From positions 1,736,001-1,800,000 of the forward strand of contig NZ_CP123448.1 of NCBI RefSeq assembly GCF_030177895.1: 64,000 nucleotides of DNA, given 5' to 3'. Made by a program: the position numbers and the translations under genes. The DNA is from Kingella negevensis. GTDB lineage: Bacteria; Pseudomonadota; Gammaproteobacteria; Burkholderiales; Neisseriaceae. Positions 1 through 8,887 of the stretch are shown here, one piece after another. Under the pieces are notes generated by a model. The model saw only the letters and a list, made by a program, of their open reading frames with translations. It searched no databases and was not told where the DNA came from. How positions within the stretch are numbered: position 1 is the stretch's first letter; each line of letters begins with the position of its first letter.

Positions 1-587
1 TAACCCAACGCTAAAAAAATCGGCACTAAAATGGGGTAAAACGCCACCGCTTCTTCTTCAATGCCGCAAGTAGTGCCACCAATCGCCATTAACACCGCCA
101 CGCAAAATACCACAAAAAACTCGTGTCCTTTGGTGCGTTTTGCCAGCGCAGACAAGCCTGAATTGAACGAACCTGTTTTGTTAATCACACCAATCATGCC
201 ACCGAGCGTGAAAATAAACACCATCACATCTGCGCCTTCAATCGTGCCTTTAATCATGCTTTGTGTAATATCACTCAACCCTTTCGGATTTTGCGGGACG
301 CGCCGATAAGTGTCTGGAATGGCAATCGGTTTACGGATAGTGCCTTCCACAAAATTTTTCAGGTCAATTTTGATGTTGAATTTGCTCAATACTTCTTGCG
401 TGGCGGGATAGGTTTTGTCTGCTTCGCCATGTGTTTTGACGATAAATTCGTTGCTGATTTTATTGTAGGTTAGTTTGGAATACGCGCCCGATGGCACAAG
501 CCAAGTCAGTCCAACAGCAATGATTAAGATGAAAAAGAGAATAGTGAAAGCAGACGGAAAATGAAACGCTTTTTTGGCTTTATCCAT
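1..587 (-). CDS. YfcC-family membrane carrier, N-terminal part (runs off window)
   Basis: The minus-strand frame opens at the ATG at 585-587 and stays open to base 1, so about 195 N-terminal residues are present. It begins MDKAKKAFHFPSAFTILFF, followed at once by a hydrophobic helix ending in LTWLVPSGAY, and a second helix block near residues 130-190 with the sequence GGMIGVINKTGSF and GGTTCGIEEEAVAFYPIL. This layout (short cytoplasmic head, helix, WLVPSG motif, EEE in a later helix) is that of the YfcC family, related to the C4-dicarboxylate/DcuC-type and arginine/ornithine-type carriers of the inner membrane. The substrate cannot be read from the sequence. A ribosome site AGGAG-like stretch lies just upstream (complement of ctcctt at 595-600). 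Family call is firm, substrate unknown. Confidence 0.75.
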   Translation of the reverse strand, partial: MDKAKKAFHFPSAFTILFFILIIAVGLTWLVPSGAYSKLTYNKISNEFIVKTHGEADKTYPATQEVLSKFNIKIDLKNFVEGTIRKPIAIPDTYRRVPQNPKGLSDITQSMIKGTIEGADVMVFIFTLGGMIGVINKTGSFNSGLSALAKRTKGHEFFVVFCVAVLMAIGGTTCGIEEEAVAFYPILVPIFLALG

Positions 588-779
588 GATGACGCTCCTT
601 AAAATAATCAAAAAAACGGGGATTTCAAGCCGCGCAATTGAATGAAATAATGAAAACTGACTTTTGCAGCCTGAAACATTATCCAACAGAGAACTACCAC
701 TAAAGAATTATAGGCTTGTAGATTGCAAAAGTTTTGATTTAAATCAATTGGATAGATTGTGTGCGTGTAAAAAATAAAT

Positions 780-815
780 GCAGCCTGAAAAAGAATAAAA
801 CCTTTTTCAGGCTGC
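780..815. terminator. uptake-word hairpin terminator
   Basis: Two inverted copies of GCAGCCTGAAA separated by a short AT-rich loop form a strong hairpin just downstream of the small gene at 836-1117 (minus). Confidence 0.55.
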
Positions 816-835
816 GATAATTGTGCGGAAAAACC

Positions 836-1117
836 TTATTTTTTGGCTTTTTTTGCTGCGGCTTTTTCCAATGCTTCAAAACGTTGTCTTAAATGCTCGT
901 GCAACAAATCGCGTTTTTCCCAGAAAAATACTTCAAATTTTGCCAGCGAATAAATTTTTTGCACCATTTTTGGGAAACCGCCGTGCAAAATTGCTGCAAC
1001 TTCTTTGTTACTGGCTTCATCGTCCATGGCGGCTTTTAAAGTTAAAGATTTGGCAGAAAGATATTCATCTAACTGTTTTTTTACGTAATTGTTGATTTCA
1101 AATTGGTTAATCATCAT
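836..1117 (-). CDS. hypothetical protein, 93 aa
   Basis: A short protein starting MMINQFEINNYVKKQLDEYL and ending in the alanine/lysine-rich tail AAAKKAKK. It has no signal peptide or membrane segment and looks mostly helical, with a charged C-terminal half. The start is backed by AAAGGGATATG just upstream. It stands alone between two minus-strand genes, with its own uptake-word hairpin downstream. I do not recognise a family. Codon use and a good ribosome site support it as a real gene; the function is unknown. Confidence 0.6.
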   Translation of the reverse strand: MMINQFEINNYVKKQLDEYLSAKSLTLKAAMDDEASNKEVAAILHGGFPKMVQKIYSLAKFEVFFWEKRDLLHEHLRQRFEALEKAAAKKAKK

Positions 1118-1192
1118 ATCCCTTTCAATAGAATAAATTTCAAATAGCCTGAAAATAGTGATTATAGCAAATCAGAAGCCAATTTCAGGCTG

Positions 1193-1224
1193 CAAAAAAG
1201 AGCGAATTTTTCATTCGCTCTTTT
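1193..1224 (-). terminator. rho-independent terminator of the alanine symporter
   Basis: Perfect stem AAAAGAGCGAAT / ATTCGCTCTTTT with a 4-base loop, ending 4 bases before the symporter stop codon. The same stem sequence recurs after the MFS gene at 11124-11153. Confidence 0.75.
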
Positions 1225-1227
1225 GTT

Positions 1228-2727
1228 TTACCAAATATCAGATTTGATTTTGCGTTTTAATACAGGGTGTTCGCTAAGTTTGAACTCTGGTTCTTCTTTA
1301 CCCATGCGGAGCTTCACGCCGTAGTCTTTTAATACCAGCAATACGTGTTTATGCAATAGCAAAATCACAATCAGGTTAATAAATGCCATCACGCCCATGG
1401 TTAAATCGCCCATGTCCCACACCACTGGCACTTTGGCTACTGCGCCGAAGTACACAAACGCTAACACTGCCATTCGGAAAATCGATAATACAAAGCGGTT
1501 ACTGTGCAAATATTGAATGTTAGTTTCGGCATAAGCGTAGTTGCCGATAATGGTTGTGAACGCGAACATAAACAACACCACTGCTAAGAATTGTTGCGCC
1601 CAAGAACCGATATGGGTTTCCAATGCGGCTTGTGTTAATTGAATGCCGCTTAAATCGCCTTGGGTTGGCAAGTCCGACAACAAAATGATGAATGCGGTGC
1701 AAGAACACACCACCATTGTGTCAATAAACACGCCGAGCATTTGGATTAAGCCTTGTGAAGCTGGATGCTTCACGTCTGCGGCTGCGGCTGCGTTAGGTGC
1801 TGAACCTTGACCTGCTTCGTTGGAATACAAGCCGCGTTTAATGCCGTATAACATGGCTTGCGAGAAAATGCCGCCAAAGAAACCGCCTTGCACAGCTTTT
1901 GAGCTAAATGCGTCGTTGATAATTAAGCTAATCACGCGCGGGATTTCGCCAATATTGGTAATCATCACATAAAAAGCAGCCAGTAAGTACACAATCGCCA
2001 TCAATGGCACAACGCGTTCTGCTACTTTTGAAACGCGTTTCACGCCACCAAAAATAATAGGGGCGGTTAAAATAACCAAACCCGCGCCAATGCCGTATTT
2101 GTAGTTATCCCAAACTTCTTCGGTTACGCCATCTGCAGGGGTCATATTGGCGGCGGATTGCACGGCTTGAACAATGGTGTTTGCTTGAATGGCGTTATAC
2201 ACGAAACCGAAGCAGACAATTAAGCTCAAGGAAAATAATACGGATAGCCAATGTTGATTTAAGCCGTGTGCAATATAGTAAGCTGGACCACCACGGAACA
2301 AGCCTGTTTTTTTATCGCGCACTTTAAATAATTGTGCCAACGTGGATTCTGCGAATGCGGAACTCATGCCAATCATGGCAGTTACCCACATCCATAACAC
2401 AGCACCTGGGCCACCAATGGCAATCGCTAACGCTACGCCTGCGATATTACCTGTGCCTACTCGGCTAGCTAAGCCTGTTACAAACGCTTGGAATGCTGTA
2501 ATCCCATGTGGGTCGTTTGGGTTTTGGCGGCTGCCTCGGATTTCTCGGATACTTTGGCGGAATAAGCGAAGTTGCACGAAACCTGTAGTAACGGTGAAGA
2601 AAAGCCCTACCCCTAATAAAATAACCACCAACCAATCCCATAATGGCCCATTAACCGCATTAACAAGGCAATGGACGCTATCTAAGGCATTATCTTGAGC
2701 AAAACATGAAAGTTTGTCGTTATACAT
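1228..2727 (-). CDS. sodium:alanine symporter (AGCS family)
   Basis: A 499-residue inner-membrane carrier of the alanine or glycine:cation symporter family, which imports alanine or glycine with Na+. Family landmarks are visible: GLASRVGTGNIAGVALAIAIGGPGAVLWMW near residues 85-115, the FRGGPAYYI stretch near 145, and RGLYSNEAGQGSAPNAAAAA near 300. About eleven hydrophobic segments run through the protein and the length is normal for the family. The ATG at 2725-2727 is preceded by an AGAAAGGTT ribosome site. It appears to be a single-gene unit, with a terminator directly downstream. The family is certain; preference for alanine over glycine is inferred. Confidence 0.9.
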   Translation of the reverse strand: MYNDKLSCFAQDNALDSVHCLVNAVNGPLWDWLVVILLGVGLFFTVTTGFVQLRLFRQSIREIRGSRQNPNDPHGITAFQAFVTGLASRVGTGNIAGVALAIAIGGPGAVLWMWVTAMIGMSSAFAESTLAQLFKVRDKKTGLFRGGPAYYIAHGLNQHWLSVLFSLSLIVCFGFVYNAIQANTIVQAVQSAANMTPADGVTEEVWDNYKYGIGAGLVILTAPIIFGGVKRVSKVAERVVPLMAIVYLLAAFYVMITNIGEIPRVISLIINDAFSSKAVQGGFFGGIFSQAMLYGIKRGLYSNEAGQGSAPNAAAAADVKHPASQGLIQMLGVFIDTMVVCSCTAFIILLSDLPTQGDLSGIQLTQAALETHIGSWAQQFLAVVLFMFAFTTIIGNYAYAETNIQYLHSNRFVLSIFRMAVLAFVYFGAVAKVPVVWDMGDLTMGVMAFINLIVILLLHKHVLLVLKDYGVKLRMGKEEPEFKLSEHPVLKRKIKSDIW

Positions 2728-2846
2728 AACTAACCTTTCTTATCTATAAAAGAAAATTTCAGGCTGTTTTTTTGATTTACAGCCTGAAAGAAAAAAGGAT
2801 TGTAATATAAATTCATGTGTTTGGGCACTTTTCAAATATAAATAAC

Positions 2847-2879
2847 AAAACCCTGCAATATTTCTATTGCAGGGTTTTT
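2847..2879 (-). terminator. porin terminator
   Basis: Stem AACCCTGCAATA / TATTGCAGGGTT followed on the minus strand by a T run, about 40 bases past the porin stop codon. Confidence 0.8.
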
Positions 2880-2917
2880 CGCTTTATGCGATTTTTTTCT
2901 AACTAAACAAGTTTAGA

Positions 2918-3985
2918 TTAGAATTTGTGAACTAAACCAACGCCTACAGTTGCATCTGCGCCAGAGCCAGGTGCGCTGTCTTTAGTTTTGTTTTTGCCTT
3001 TTTGGAGGTAACCAACTTGTGCATTAGCAACAGTGCGTTTAGACAATGCGTATTCAGCACCTACGATACCTTGGTAGTATTTGCCGTTACCCCATGATTT
3101 TTTATTGCCGTTGCCAGTGTCATTGATGCCCCAGCCGTAAGCTGCAGTTGCTTTCAATTTCAATGCGCTATCAACATTGTAAGAACCAGACAATGCTGCT
3201 TCGTTTACTACGTCGTACTTTTCATCAACGTTTTGTGCACGTTGGTAAGCTGCACCAACTGAAAATTGGTCGTTTGCGTAACCAGCTTGTGCCAATGCTT
3301 GGTAAGCTTTTGTAGATTTAGAAGGTGGGAGGTTGTTTTTACCATTTTTCACGTAAACGCCAGCAACGTCAGCAAAGAAGCCAGAGTTGTTGTAGCTTGC
3401 TCCTAAACCGTACAATGCGTTATCGTAGTTGCCATGGGGCCCTTTATAGTGATTGTTGTCAGATGGAGAAACGTAAGCAGTTGCTTTGAAACCACCAACA
3501 TCTGGAGTTGTGTAAGAAACTGCAGTTGCACGACGTACTGCATCGTTACCACGAGTGAAGTGACCCAAACCAGCAACTCCAGAGTCGTAGCTCCATTGGT
3601 CCAAGTTGCCGTTTACATCTTTAACTGGAGTAGACAAGTAACCAGCTTTCACAGTACCGAAAGCACCTTCCAAACCGATGAATGAATCACGAGTAGCGAA
3701 ACCGTAACCAGTTTTACCTGCTTTTGAAGAGTTACCACCGATAGTTACGTTTTGTTCAACTTGCCAGATAGCTTTCAAGTTGTCGTTCAATTGTTCGTGG
3801 CCTTTGAAACCAATACGTGAACCGTAGTCTACGATTTGAGTAGTAGTACCATCAACTTTTTTGCCATTTTCTTTGTGAGCAAATGAAGTTTCTACACCAC
3901 CTTGGATTTTACCGTACAAAACTACGTCAGCCATAGAAGCAACTGGCAATGCAGCCAAAGCCAAAGCAATCAGAGTTTTTTTCAT
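2918..3985 (-). CDS. Gram-negative porin, PorB-like
   Basis: An outer-membrane general porin of 355 residues. A signal peptide MKKTLIALALAALPVASMA is cut before DVVLYGKIQGGVETS, the usual first beta strand of neisserial and betaproteobacterial porins. Further landmarks are GSRIGFKGHEQLNDNLKAIWQVEQ (residues about 55-80), RDSFIGLEGAFGTVKAGYL, and the closing ATVGVGLVHKF ending in phenylalanine, as needed for BAM-dependent assembly. The middle contains variable asparagine- and glycine-rich loops. The start has AAGGAATACAGAAATG. It is monocistronic with a strong terminator. The porin family is certain; exact correspondence to PorA or PorB is not. Confidence 0.92.
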   Translation of the reverse strand: MKKTLIALALAALPVASMADVVLYGKIQGGVETSFAHKENGKKVDGTTTQIVDYGSRIGFKGHEQLNDNLKAIWQVEQNVTIGGNSSKAGKTGYGFATRDSFIGLEGAFGTVKAGYLSTPVKDVNGNLDQWSYDSGVAGLGHFTRGNDAVRRATAVSYTTPDVGGFKATAYVSPSDNNHYKGPHGNYDNALYGLGASYNNSGFFADVAGVYVKNGKNNLPPSKSTKAYQALAQAGYANDQFSVGAAYQRAQNVDEKYDVVNEAALSGSYNVDSALKLKATAAYGWGINDTGNGNKKSWGNGKYYQGIVGAEYALSKRTVANAQVGYLQKGKNKTKDSAPGSGADATVGVGLVHKF

Positions 3986-4340
3986 TTCTGTATTCCTTAT
4001 GTTTACTTTACAAGATTAAAAAATTTAAGGTGGTTGAGTGCGGTTTAGAGTATATGCATCCTCCAAGTAACCACCCTAATTCTGGTAAACCTAACGTGTT
4101 TTTATTAGGTCTTGCAGTTTTTGCAGTCGTTAATATATCTGTATTACAGCCAAAAAACAAATATATTCACACTTTGCGGTTGTAAAAAAATTTTGCGCTC
4201 GCCTTAATTTTATTTCACAATAGGGCTAACTTGTTATTTAATATAAATTTTTCAATTTACACTACTTTGTTGTTTTTTTTATTCAAAAAAAATATGTTGT
4301 TTTTTTGTTGCACTTTTCAGGCTGCATTTGACAATTATTT
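3986..4340. other. AT-rich intergenic region upstream of the porin
   Basis: 355 bases between porin start and nuclease stop. It is strongly AT-rich with long T and A runs near 4190-4310, which suits a strong porin promoter with an upstream activating region, but I cannot place -35/-10 boxes with confidence. One uptake word lies at its end (4315-4325). No gene seen. Confidence 0.4.
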
Positions 4341-4847
4341 TTAAAATTCTGACAATTCTCGGCGGTTTTGATGACGGAATTTCCATGGTGCAAGCGGATT
4401 TTTGCCTGCCCATAATCCAATTTTATCTTGCTTGGCGATGTTTTCCGCAGTGGAATATTGCTCGTATTCGTGGCTGGTTTGGTTCTTTTTGGCAAAACTT
4501 TGGTAGTGCCATGCGTTGCCGTTTTGGATTTGCAGCAGATTGATGTCTTGCTCTTTGTGTATGATTTGGGCAACTTGTCGTCCGTATTTGTCCACATCAA
4601 CCACGTTGATTTCTACGGTTTGTTGATTGATGAGTTCGCGCAATGCGTCTCGGCTGGCAATGCCATGCGCTTGGGCTGGATTGGTTTCTGGTGCGTCAAT
4701 ATTGGCTAGGCGAATGCGTTGCTTTTGCCCGTGGTTGTCTATCACGCGGATGGTGTCGCCATCGTGTACGCTGATGACTTTGGCGGTGTAGGCTTGCGCG
4801 GTTGCTGCGAATGCAATCAGGCTGCTTAGTAAGATTTTTTTAAACAT
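4341..4847 (-). CDS. secreted thermonuclease-family protein (SNase domain)
   Basis: A 168-residue staphylococcal-nuclease-like endonuclease. Residues 1-19 form a signal peptide ending AATAQA, so the enzyme is probably exported. The SNase core follows: HDGDT (28-32, calcium-binding Asp), RIRLANIDAPE with Arg46, Asp51 and Glu54, and DKYGRQV with Arg90, matching the Arg/Glu/Arg active site of the family. The C-terminus WAGKNPLAPWKFR is also typical. Family function is cleavage of DNA or RNA at single strands with Ca2+. It stands alone, with a clean ATG. In a transformable organism such an enzyme could scavenge or trim extracellular DNA, but that is inference. Confidence 0.88.
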   Translation of the reverse strand: MFKKILLSSLIAFAATAQAYTAKVISVHDGDTIRVIDNHGQKQRIRLANIDAPETNPAQAHGIASRDALRELINQQTVEINVVDVDKYGRQVAQIIHKEQDINLLQIQNGNAWHYQSFAKKNQTSHEYEQYSTAENIAKQDKIGLWAGKNPLAPWKFRHQNRRELSEF

Positions 4848-4927
4848 TTTTATCCTTAATATATGTTTTCAGGTTGAAATTTTTAATTTCCTAAAACCTG
4901 CAAAAGGACTGGGATAAACCCCATAGG

Positions 4928-5073
4928 CAGACCTGACAACTTCTCTATGTAGGGTGTGTGAACTTGTTCACTCACCACTTTCAAGATTTGGTGCGTGCAT
5001 ACTGCACACACCCTACAAATGAAGTTATTTAAAGTATTAAAAATTACCAAATTTTAGGACTTGTCAGGTCTGA
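4928..5073. repeat. small inverted-repeat element, family 1, copy A
   Basis: About 146 bp bounded by CAGACCTGACAA and its complement TTGTCAGGTCTG, with an internal hairpin built from TAGGGTGTGTGAACTTGTTCAC and GCACACACCCTA. It is flanked by ACCCCATAGG (4918-4927) and ACTCCATAGG (5074-5083), which may be a slightly degraded target duplication. A second copy is at 15571-15718. No coding capacity. Confidence 0.65.
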
Positions 5074-5077
5074 ACTC

Positions 5078-5251
5078 CATAGGTATCTACATAAATATGG
5101 AGCGGCTGCGGCTCACCGACAAAAATAGTTAAATTCTGGAAAATTGGTATTATTTTTTACTGATTTAGCTTGTAAATAAACAATTTCTGTACGCTAAAAT
5201 GTGTCGGCGAGCCGCCGATGCTCCATTGCAAAACTTGTGTAAATACCTATG
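5078..5251. repeat. small inverted-repeat element, family 4
   Basis: About 174 bp with imperfect inverted ends: CATAGGTATCTACATAAATA at the left and GTAAATACCTATG at the right, and inner arms TGGAGCGGCTGCGGCTCACCG and CGGCGAGCCGCCGATGCTCCA. An interrupted relative is at 12195-12380. Together with family 1 copy A it fills most of the 482-base gap between the nuclease and rpiA; no gene is seen there. Confidence 0.6.
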
Positions 5252-5291
5252 AGATAAACCTAGCCCCTGCCAAATAATGCTTTTGCAAATA

Positions 5292-5323
5292 TTTCAGGCT
5301 GCCTATATTAAGGCAGCCTGAAA
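5292..5323 (-). terminator. rpiA terminator made of paired uptake words
   Basis: TTTCAGGCTGCC and GGCAGCCTGAAA face each other around an 8-base loop, just past the rpiA stop codon. Confidence 0.65.
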
Positions 5324-5329
5324 GTGTTT

Positions 5330-5995
5330 TTAAGCGTGCGGTGTGATGATTTCAATACCGCTTTCTTTTGCCAAAATCAGCAAATCTGCTGGGCGTTCGG
5401 CGAAAATACCGTTTTCTACCAAGCCTGTCAGCTCGTTTAATTTACGTTCCATTGTCAGCGGTTGACTCAAATCCAAGCCGTGTACGTCCACAATGTCGTT
5501 GCCGTGCAAACTTTTGTAGCCGATACGCAATTCAGGCTGCCCACCCATTTTCATGATTTCGCGCGAAACCATTGAACGCGCCATCGGAATCACTTCCAAA
5601 GGCAATGGGAATTTGCCCAAACGTGAAACGTATTTGCTTTCGTCTGCAATACAAACGAATTTGTCTGACAACATGGCCACGATTTTTTCTGGCAAATGCG
5701 CGCCGCCACCACCTTTAATCATTTGCAAACTGTGGTTGATTTCGTCTGCGCCATCAATGTAAACCGCAAGACGTTGCACTTCGTTTGGCTGAACTTCTGG
5801 AATGCCGTATTGCGCCATCAATTCTGAGCTTTTTTTGGAAGTGGTAACACCGCCTTTGATTTTTTTGCCGCTTTTGCCCAAGGCTTCAATAAAGAAGTTT
5901 ACGGTGCTGCCTGTGCCGATGCCGATGTATTCGTTTTCTGGCACAAATTCTACTGCTTTTTCTGCGGCTAATTTTTTGAGTTCGTCTTGCGTCAT
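5330..5995 (-). CDS. rpiA: ribose-5-phosphate isomerase A
   Basis: A 221-residue cytosolic enzyme that interconverts ribose 5-phosphate and ribulose 5-phosphate in the non-oxidative pentose phosphate pathway. The family motifs are all present: GIGTGSTVNFFIEAL (phosphate-binding, residues about 26-40), VYIDGADEIN with the catalytic Asp residues (about 78-88), and MIKGGGGAHLPEKIVA with the catalytic Glu (about 93-108). Length equals that of bacterial RpiA. The ATG at 5993-5995 has an AAGGAAAATC ribosome site. The next gene upstream on the same strand is ispF, with about 75 bases between that hold paired uptake words. Confidence 0.97.
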   Translation of the reverse strand: MTQDELKKLAAEKAVEFVPENEYIGIGTGSTVNFFIEALGKSGKKIKGGVTTSKKSSELMAQYGIPEVQPNEVQRLAVYIDGADEINHSLQMIKGGGGAHLPEKIVAMLSDKFVCIADESKYVSRLGKFPLPLEVIPMARSMVSREIMKMGGQPELRIGYKSLHGNDIVDVHGLDLSQPLTMERKLNELTGLVENGIFAERPADLLILAKESGIEIITPHA

Positions 5996-6069
5996 GATGA
6001 TTTTCCTTTGTTAGAAAGTTTGAGGTTTCAGGCTGCTTTTTTCAGGCTGCCTGAAGCTGTCATTCTAAC

Positions 6070-6549
6070 TCAAATGCTTTCTAATAACACTACCGCTTGT
6101 GCTTCAATCGCTTCCATTCGCCCTAAATAACCCAGTTTCTCGTTGGTTTTGCCTTTCACGTTTACGCAATCAATTGGCAAACACAAATCATCGGCGATGT
6201 TGTGACGCATGGTGTCGATGTGGTCGCGCAGTTTGGGTTGTTGGGCGATGACGGTGCTGTCCACGTTTACCACGCGCCAACCTGATTGCAACACAGCGGC
6301 ATAGGCAACGCGCAGTAGTTCGCGGCTGTTTGCATCTTTGTTTTCGGCGGCGGTGTCGGGGAACAGTTTGCCGATGTCGCCCAAGGCTGCCGCGCCAAGC
6401 AATGCGTCTGTGATGGCGTGTAACAACGCGTCTGCGTCTGAATGCCCTTGCAGACCTTGTGGAAAGGGGATGGTTACGCCGCCTAAAATCAATGGGCGGT
6501 TATCAACTAGACGGTGTACGTCGTAGCCTTGTCCTACTCTGATTGCCAT
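6070..6549 (-). CDS. ispF: 2-C-methyl-D-erythritol 2,4-cyclodiphosphate synthase
   Basis: A 159-residue enzyme of the MEP isoprenoid pathway that cyclises CDP-methylerythritol 2-phosphate, releasing CMP. The metal site GYDVHRL (Asp10, His12) is near the N-terminus, [18 protein letters not shown] follows at about residue 36, and the signature [22 protein letters not shown] closes the protein. Length is typical of a trimeric IspF. The partner gene ispD lies in this same window at 17344-18042 but is not adjacent, unlike the ispDF pair of many proteobacteria. Confidence 0.97.
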   Translation of the reverse strand: MAIRVGQGYDVHRLVDNRPLILGGVTIPFPQGLQGHSDADALLHAITDALLGAAALGDIGKLFPDTAAENKDANSRELLRVAYAAVLQSGWRVVNVDSTVIAQQPKLRDHIDTMRHNIADDLCLPIDCVNVKGKTNEKLGYLGRMEAIEAQAVVLLESI

Positions 6550-6636
6550 TTTTTTATCCTTATATATCTGGTTATTTTTTCAGGCTGCAATTGGGTTTTT
6601 CAGCCTGAAAGTTTTTTAAATGATTGTGTGAAACGA

Positions 6637-6706
6637 TGTAGATTGGATACTTGTATCCAACAATTGCTTAGTTTTGCTGAATGTCGGATTCGAGAATCCG
6701 ACCTAC
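6637..6706. repeat. GTAGGTCGGA-type palindromic repeat (family 5)
   Basis: Two short palindromes, TTGGATACTTGTATCCAA and GTCGGATTCGAGAATCCGAC, bounded by TGTAG and CTACA, lie between ispF and ptsI. The same modules occur singly at 18078-18101, 30330-30354, 49543-49566 and 60462-60487. Confidence 0.55.
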
Positions 6707-6716
6707 AATTTAGTTT

Positions 6717-8465
6717 TCAGGCTGCATTTTCCATTTCATTCAGCTTTTTCAACAAAACATCCGACTTATCAGGGTCTTCATTACGCAAAATCTTGCCCAT
6801 ATCACTTTCCAACCGTTCCGCATGGCTGCGCAACACTACATCTTTAATCGCCAGCAAATTCGCCGTATTCATAGAAAACGAACGCAACCCCAACCCCAAC
6901 AGCAAGCGCGTAAATCGCGTATCGCCAGCCATTTCGCCGCAAACCGCCACATGCTTCCCCATACGGTTTGCGCTGCGGATAATATGCGCGAGCAACTTCA
7001 CAATCGCAGGGTGCGCAGGCTGATACAAATAACTCACGCTATCATCATTCCTGTCCACGCCCAGCGTGTACTGAATCAAATCATTTGTGCCGATTGACAC
7101 AAAATCCACAAATTTCAACAAGCTAGACACAGTCAGCGCGGCAGACGGAATTTCAATCATGCAACCCAGTTCCACATCGCCAAACGCTTCGCCGCGCTCT
7201 GCCAACTGCTTCCGCGCCGTTTCCAAGTGAACCAAACTCTGTTTCAGTTCCGACAAACTCGCAATCATCGGGAACATCATCTTCACTTTGCCATGCGCCG
7301 CCGCACGCAAAATCGCACGCATTTGAGTACGGAACATCACAGGTTCAGCGTGGCACAAGCGAATGCCCGTTAGCCCTAAAGCTGGGTTCAACGCCGCGTT
7401 AGGCGTGCCATTATTGCCAAACCAACGCGGATTTTTATCCACACCCAAATCCACGGTACGAATGGTCAGCGATTTGCCTTTCATTTTTTTGACCAGCTCA
7501 CTGTAAACCAAATATTGCTCGTCTTCTTCAGGCAGCGTATCGCGGTTTAAAAACAAAAATTCGCTGCGGAACAAACCCACGCCGTCCGCGCCAAAATTAT
7601 GCACAGCTTTGATGTCGTCCACGTTTTCAATATTTGCCAACAGCTCAATTTGTTCGCCATCGCGCGTTTCTGCTGCTGTTTTTTTCAGCTTGTTCAACGC
7701 GCGTTGGTGCGAACGAAATTCTTTTTGACGGCGGCGATATTCTGCCAACACGAGTTCATCGGGATCGATAATCAACACGCCGCTCATGCCGTCCACAATC
7801 ACCCATTCATGCTCACGAATCAGCCGCCGCGCGTTGCCCAAACCAATCACGGACGGAATATTCAGGCTGCGTCCTAAAATGGCGGTGTGGCTGGTTTGTC
7901 CCCCCATATCGGTTACGAAACCTTCAATGCGCTGGTCTTTGAAGTACACGGTGTCGGCTGGGGACAAATCGTGGGCAATCAAAATCGTGTCGTCCAGCAG
8001 CGTGGCTTCTAGGTTGATTTCGGTACTTTGCCCAATCAGGTTTTTTTGCAGCCGTTCAACCACTTGCAGCATGTCTTGTTTACGCTGGCGCAGGTATTCA
8101 TCGTCAATTTCGTCAAATTGTTGCGATAGGCGTTCGGTTTGCAGTTTCAACGCCCATTCTGCGTTAATGGCTTGGTCTTGCAGAATGTCGATTGGCTCGC
8201 GCGACAGGGTTACGTCTGTGAGCAGCATTAAATGCAGCGAGATGAACGCGCCCAATTCTGTGGGGGCGTTTTCGGGGATTGCGCTGCGAAGTTGCTCTAA
8301 TTGGCGGCGCGTGGTTTTGACGGCGGCTTCAAATCGGGCAATTTCGTTGGGGATTTCTTCGCTTTTCAGGCTGTATTGTGGCACTTCGGACACGCCGCGC
8401 ACAACCAAATGGGCGCGTCCGATGGCGATGCCTTTGCCTGCGGCGTAACCGTGTAACACAATCAT
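6717..8465 (-). CDS. ptsI: phosphoenolpyruvate-protein phosphotransferase (PTS enzyme I)
   Basis: A 582-residue cytosolic enzyme that takes phosphate from phosphoenolpyruvate and passes it to HPr. The N-terminal HPr-binding domain is followed by the swivelling phosphohistidine site GGQTSHTAILGRSL (His near residue 190), then the PEP-binding barrel with GVGLFRSEFLFLNRDTLPEEDEQ, IRTVDLGVDKN, MFPMIASLSEL, and the C-terminal GTNDLIQYTLGVDRND and VCGEMAGD signatures. Its own TGA stop lies inside an uptake word (GCAGCCTGA), so the final residues NAA are partly encoded by it. Four bases separate it from ptsH upstream, so the two are co-transcribed. Confidence 0.97.
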   Translation of the reverse strand: MIVLHGYAAGKGIAIGRAHLVVRGVSEVPQYSLKSEEIPNEIARFEAAVKTTRRQLEQLRSAIPENAPTELGAFISLHLMLLTDVTLSREPIDILQDQAINAEWALKLQTERLSQQFDEIDDEYLRQRKQDMLQVVERLQKNLIGQSTEINLEATLLDDTILIAHDLSPADTVYFKDQRIEGFVTDMGGQTSHTAILGRSLNIPSVIGLGNARRLIREHEWVIVDGMSGVLIIDPDELVLAEYRRRQKEFRSHQRALNKLKKTAAETRDGEQIELLANIENVDDIKAVHNFGADGVGLFRSEFLFLNRDTLPEEDEQYLVYSELVKKMKGKSLTIRTVDLGVDKNPRWFGNNGTPNAALNPALGLTGIRLCHAEPVMFRTQMRAILRAAAHGKVKMMFPMIASLSELKQSLVHLETARKQLAERGEAFGDVELGCMIEIPSAALTVSSLLKFVDFVSIGTNDLIQYTLGVDRNDDSVSYLYQPAHPAIVKLLAHIIRSANRMGKHVAVCGEMAGDTRFTRLLLGLGLRSFSMNTANLLAIKDVVLRSHAERLESDMGKILRNEDPDKSDVLLKKLNEMENAA

Positions 8466-8469
8466 GGTG

Positions 8470-8739
8470 TTATTCCCCTTCGCCGAAGTAGTCGTTAATT
8501 AGGGCGACTAGGGTGTTTAGGGCGGCGATTTCGTCTGCGCCTGTGGTTTCGATTTCAATTTCTGTGCCTTTGGCGGCGGCTAACATCATTAAGCCCATAA
8601 TGCTTTTGCCATTTACGCGCTTGCCGTTGCGCGTTACCCAAATTTCGCTTTGGAATTGGGCGGCGGTTTGTGTGAATTTGCTGGACGCGCGAGCGTGTAA
8701 GCCGAGTTTGTTGATGATTTGGACGGTTTGGGTTTGCAT
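8470..8739 (-). CDS. ptsH: phosphocarrier protein HPr
   Basis: An 89-residue HPr with the phosphorylated histidine at position 15 in GLHARAS and the regulatory serine at position 46 in VNGKSIMGLMML, both in the canonical places. HPr carries phosphate from enzyme I to EIIA proteins. The Ser46 motif means control by an HprK-type kinase is possible, as in other betaproteobacteria, though no hprK is in the window. It sits 4 bases upstream of ptsI and about 290 bases downstream of the EIIA gene; a repeat element (8888-9029) separates it from the latter. Confidence 0.96.
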   Translation of the reverse strand: MQTQTVQIINKLGLHARASSKFTQTAAQFQSEIWVTRNGKRVNGKSIMGLMMLAAAKGTEIEIETTGADEIAALNTLVALINDYFGEGE

Positions 8740-8887
8740 GGGGGTTTCCTTGGATTTCAGGCTGCGTTTTGCGATGTAGGGTGTGCCGTGCGCACCGAAT
8801 AGTTAGGCAGCCTGAAAAATGTGGTTCGCTTGACAAATGGTGTGTGGGGCTCCCCCTACGGGGTAAATGCAGCCTGAAAATTGTGCT

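Noticed and set aside
4848..5329. CRISPR-like spacing of repeats upstream of rpiA
   Set aside because: The repeated pieces are inverted, of two different families and not regularly spaced; no cas gene is near.
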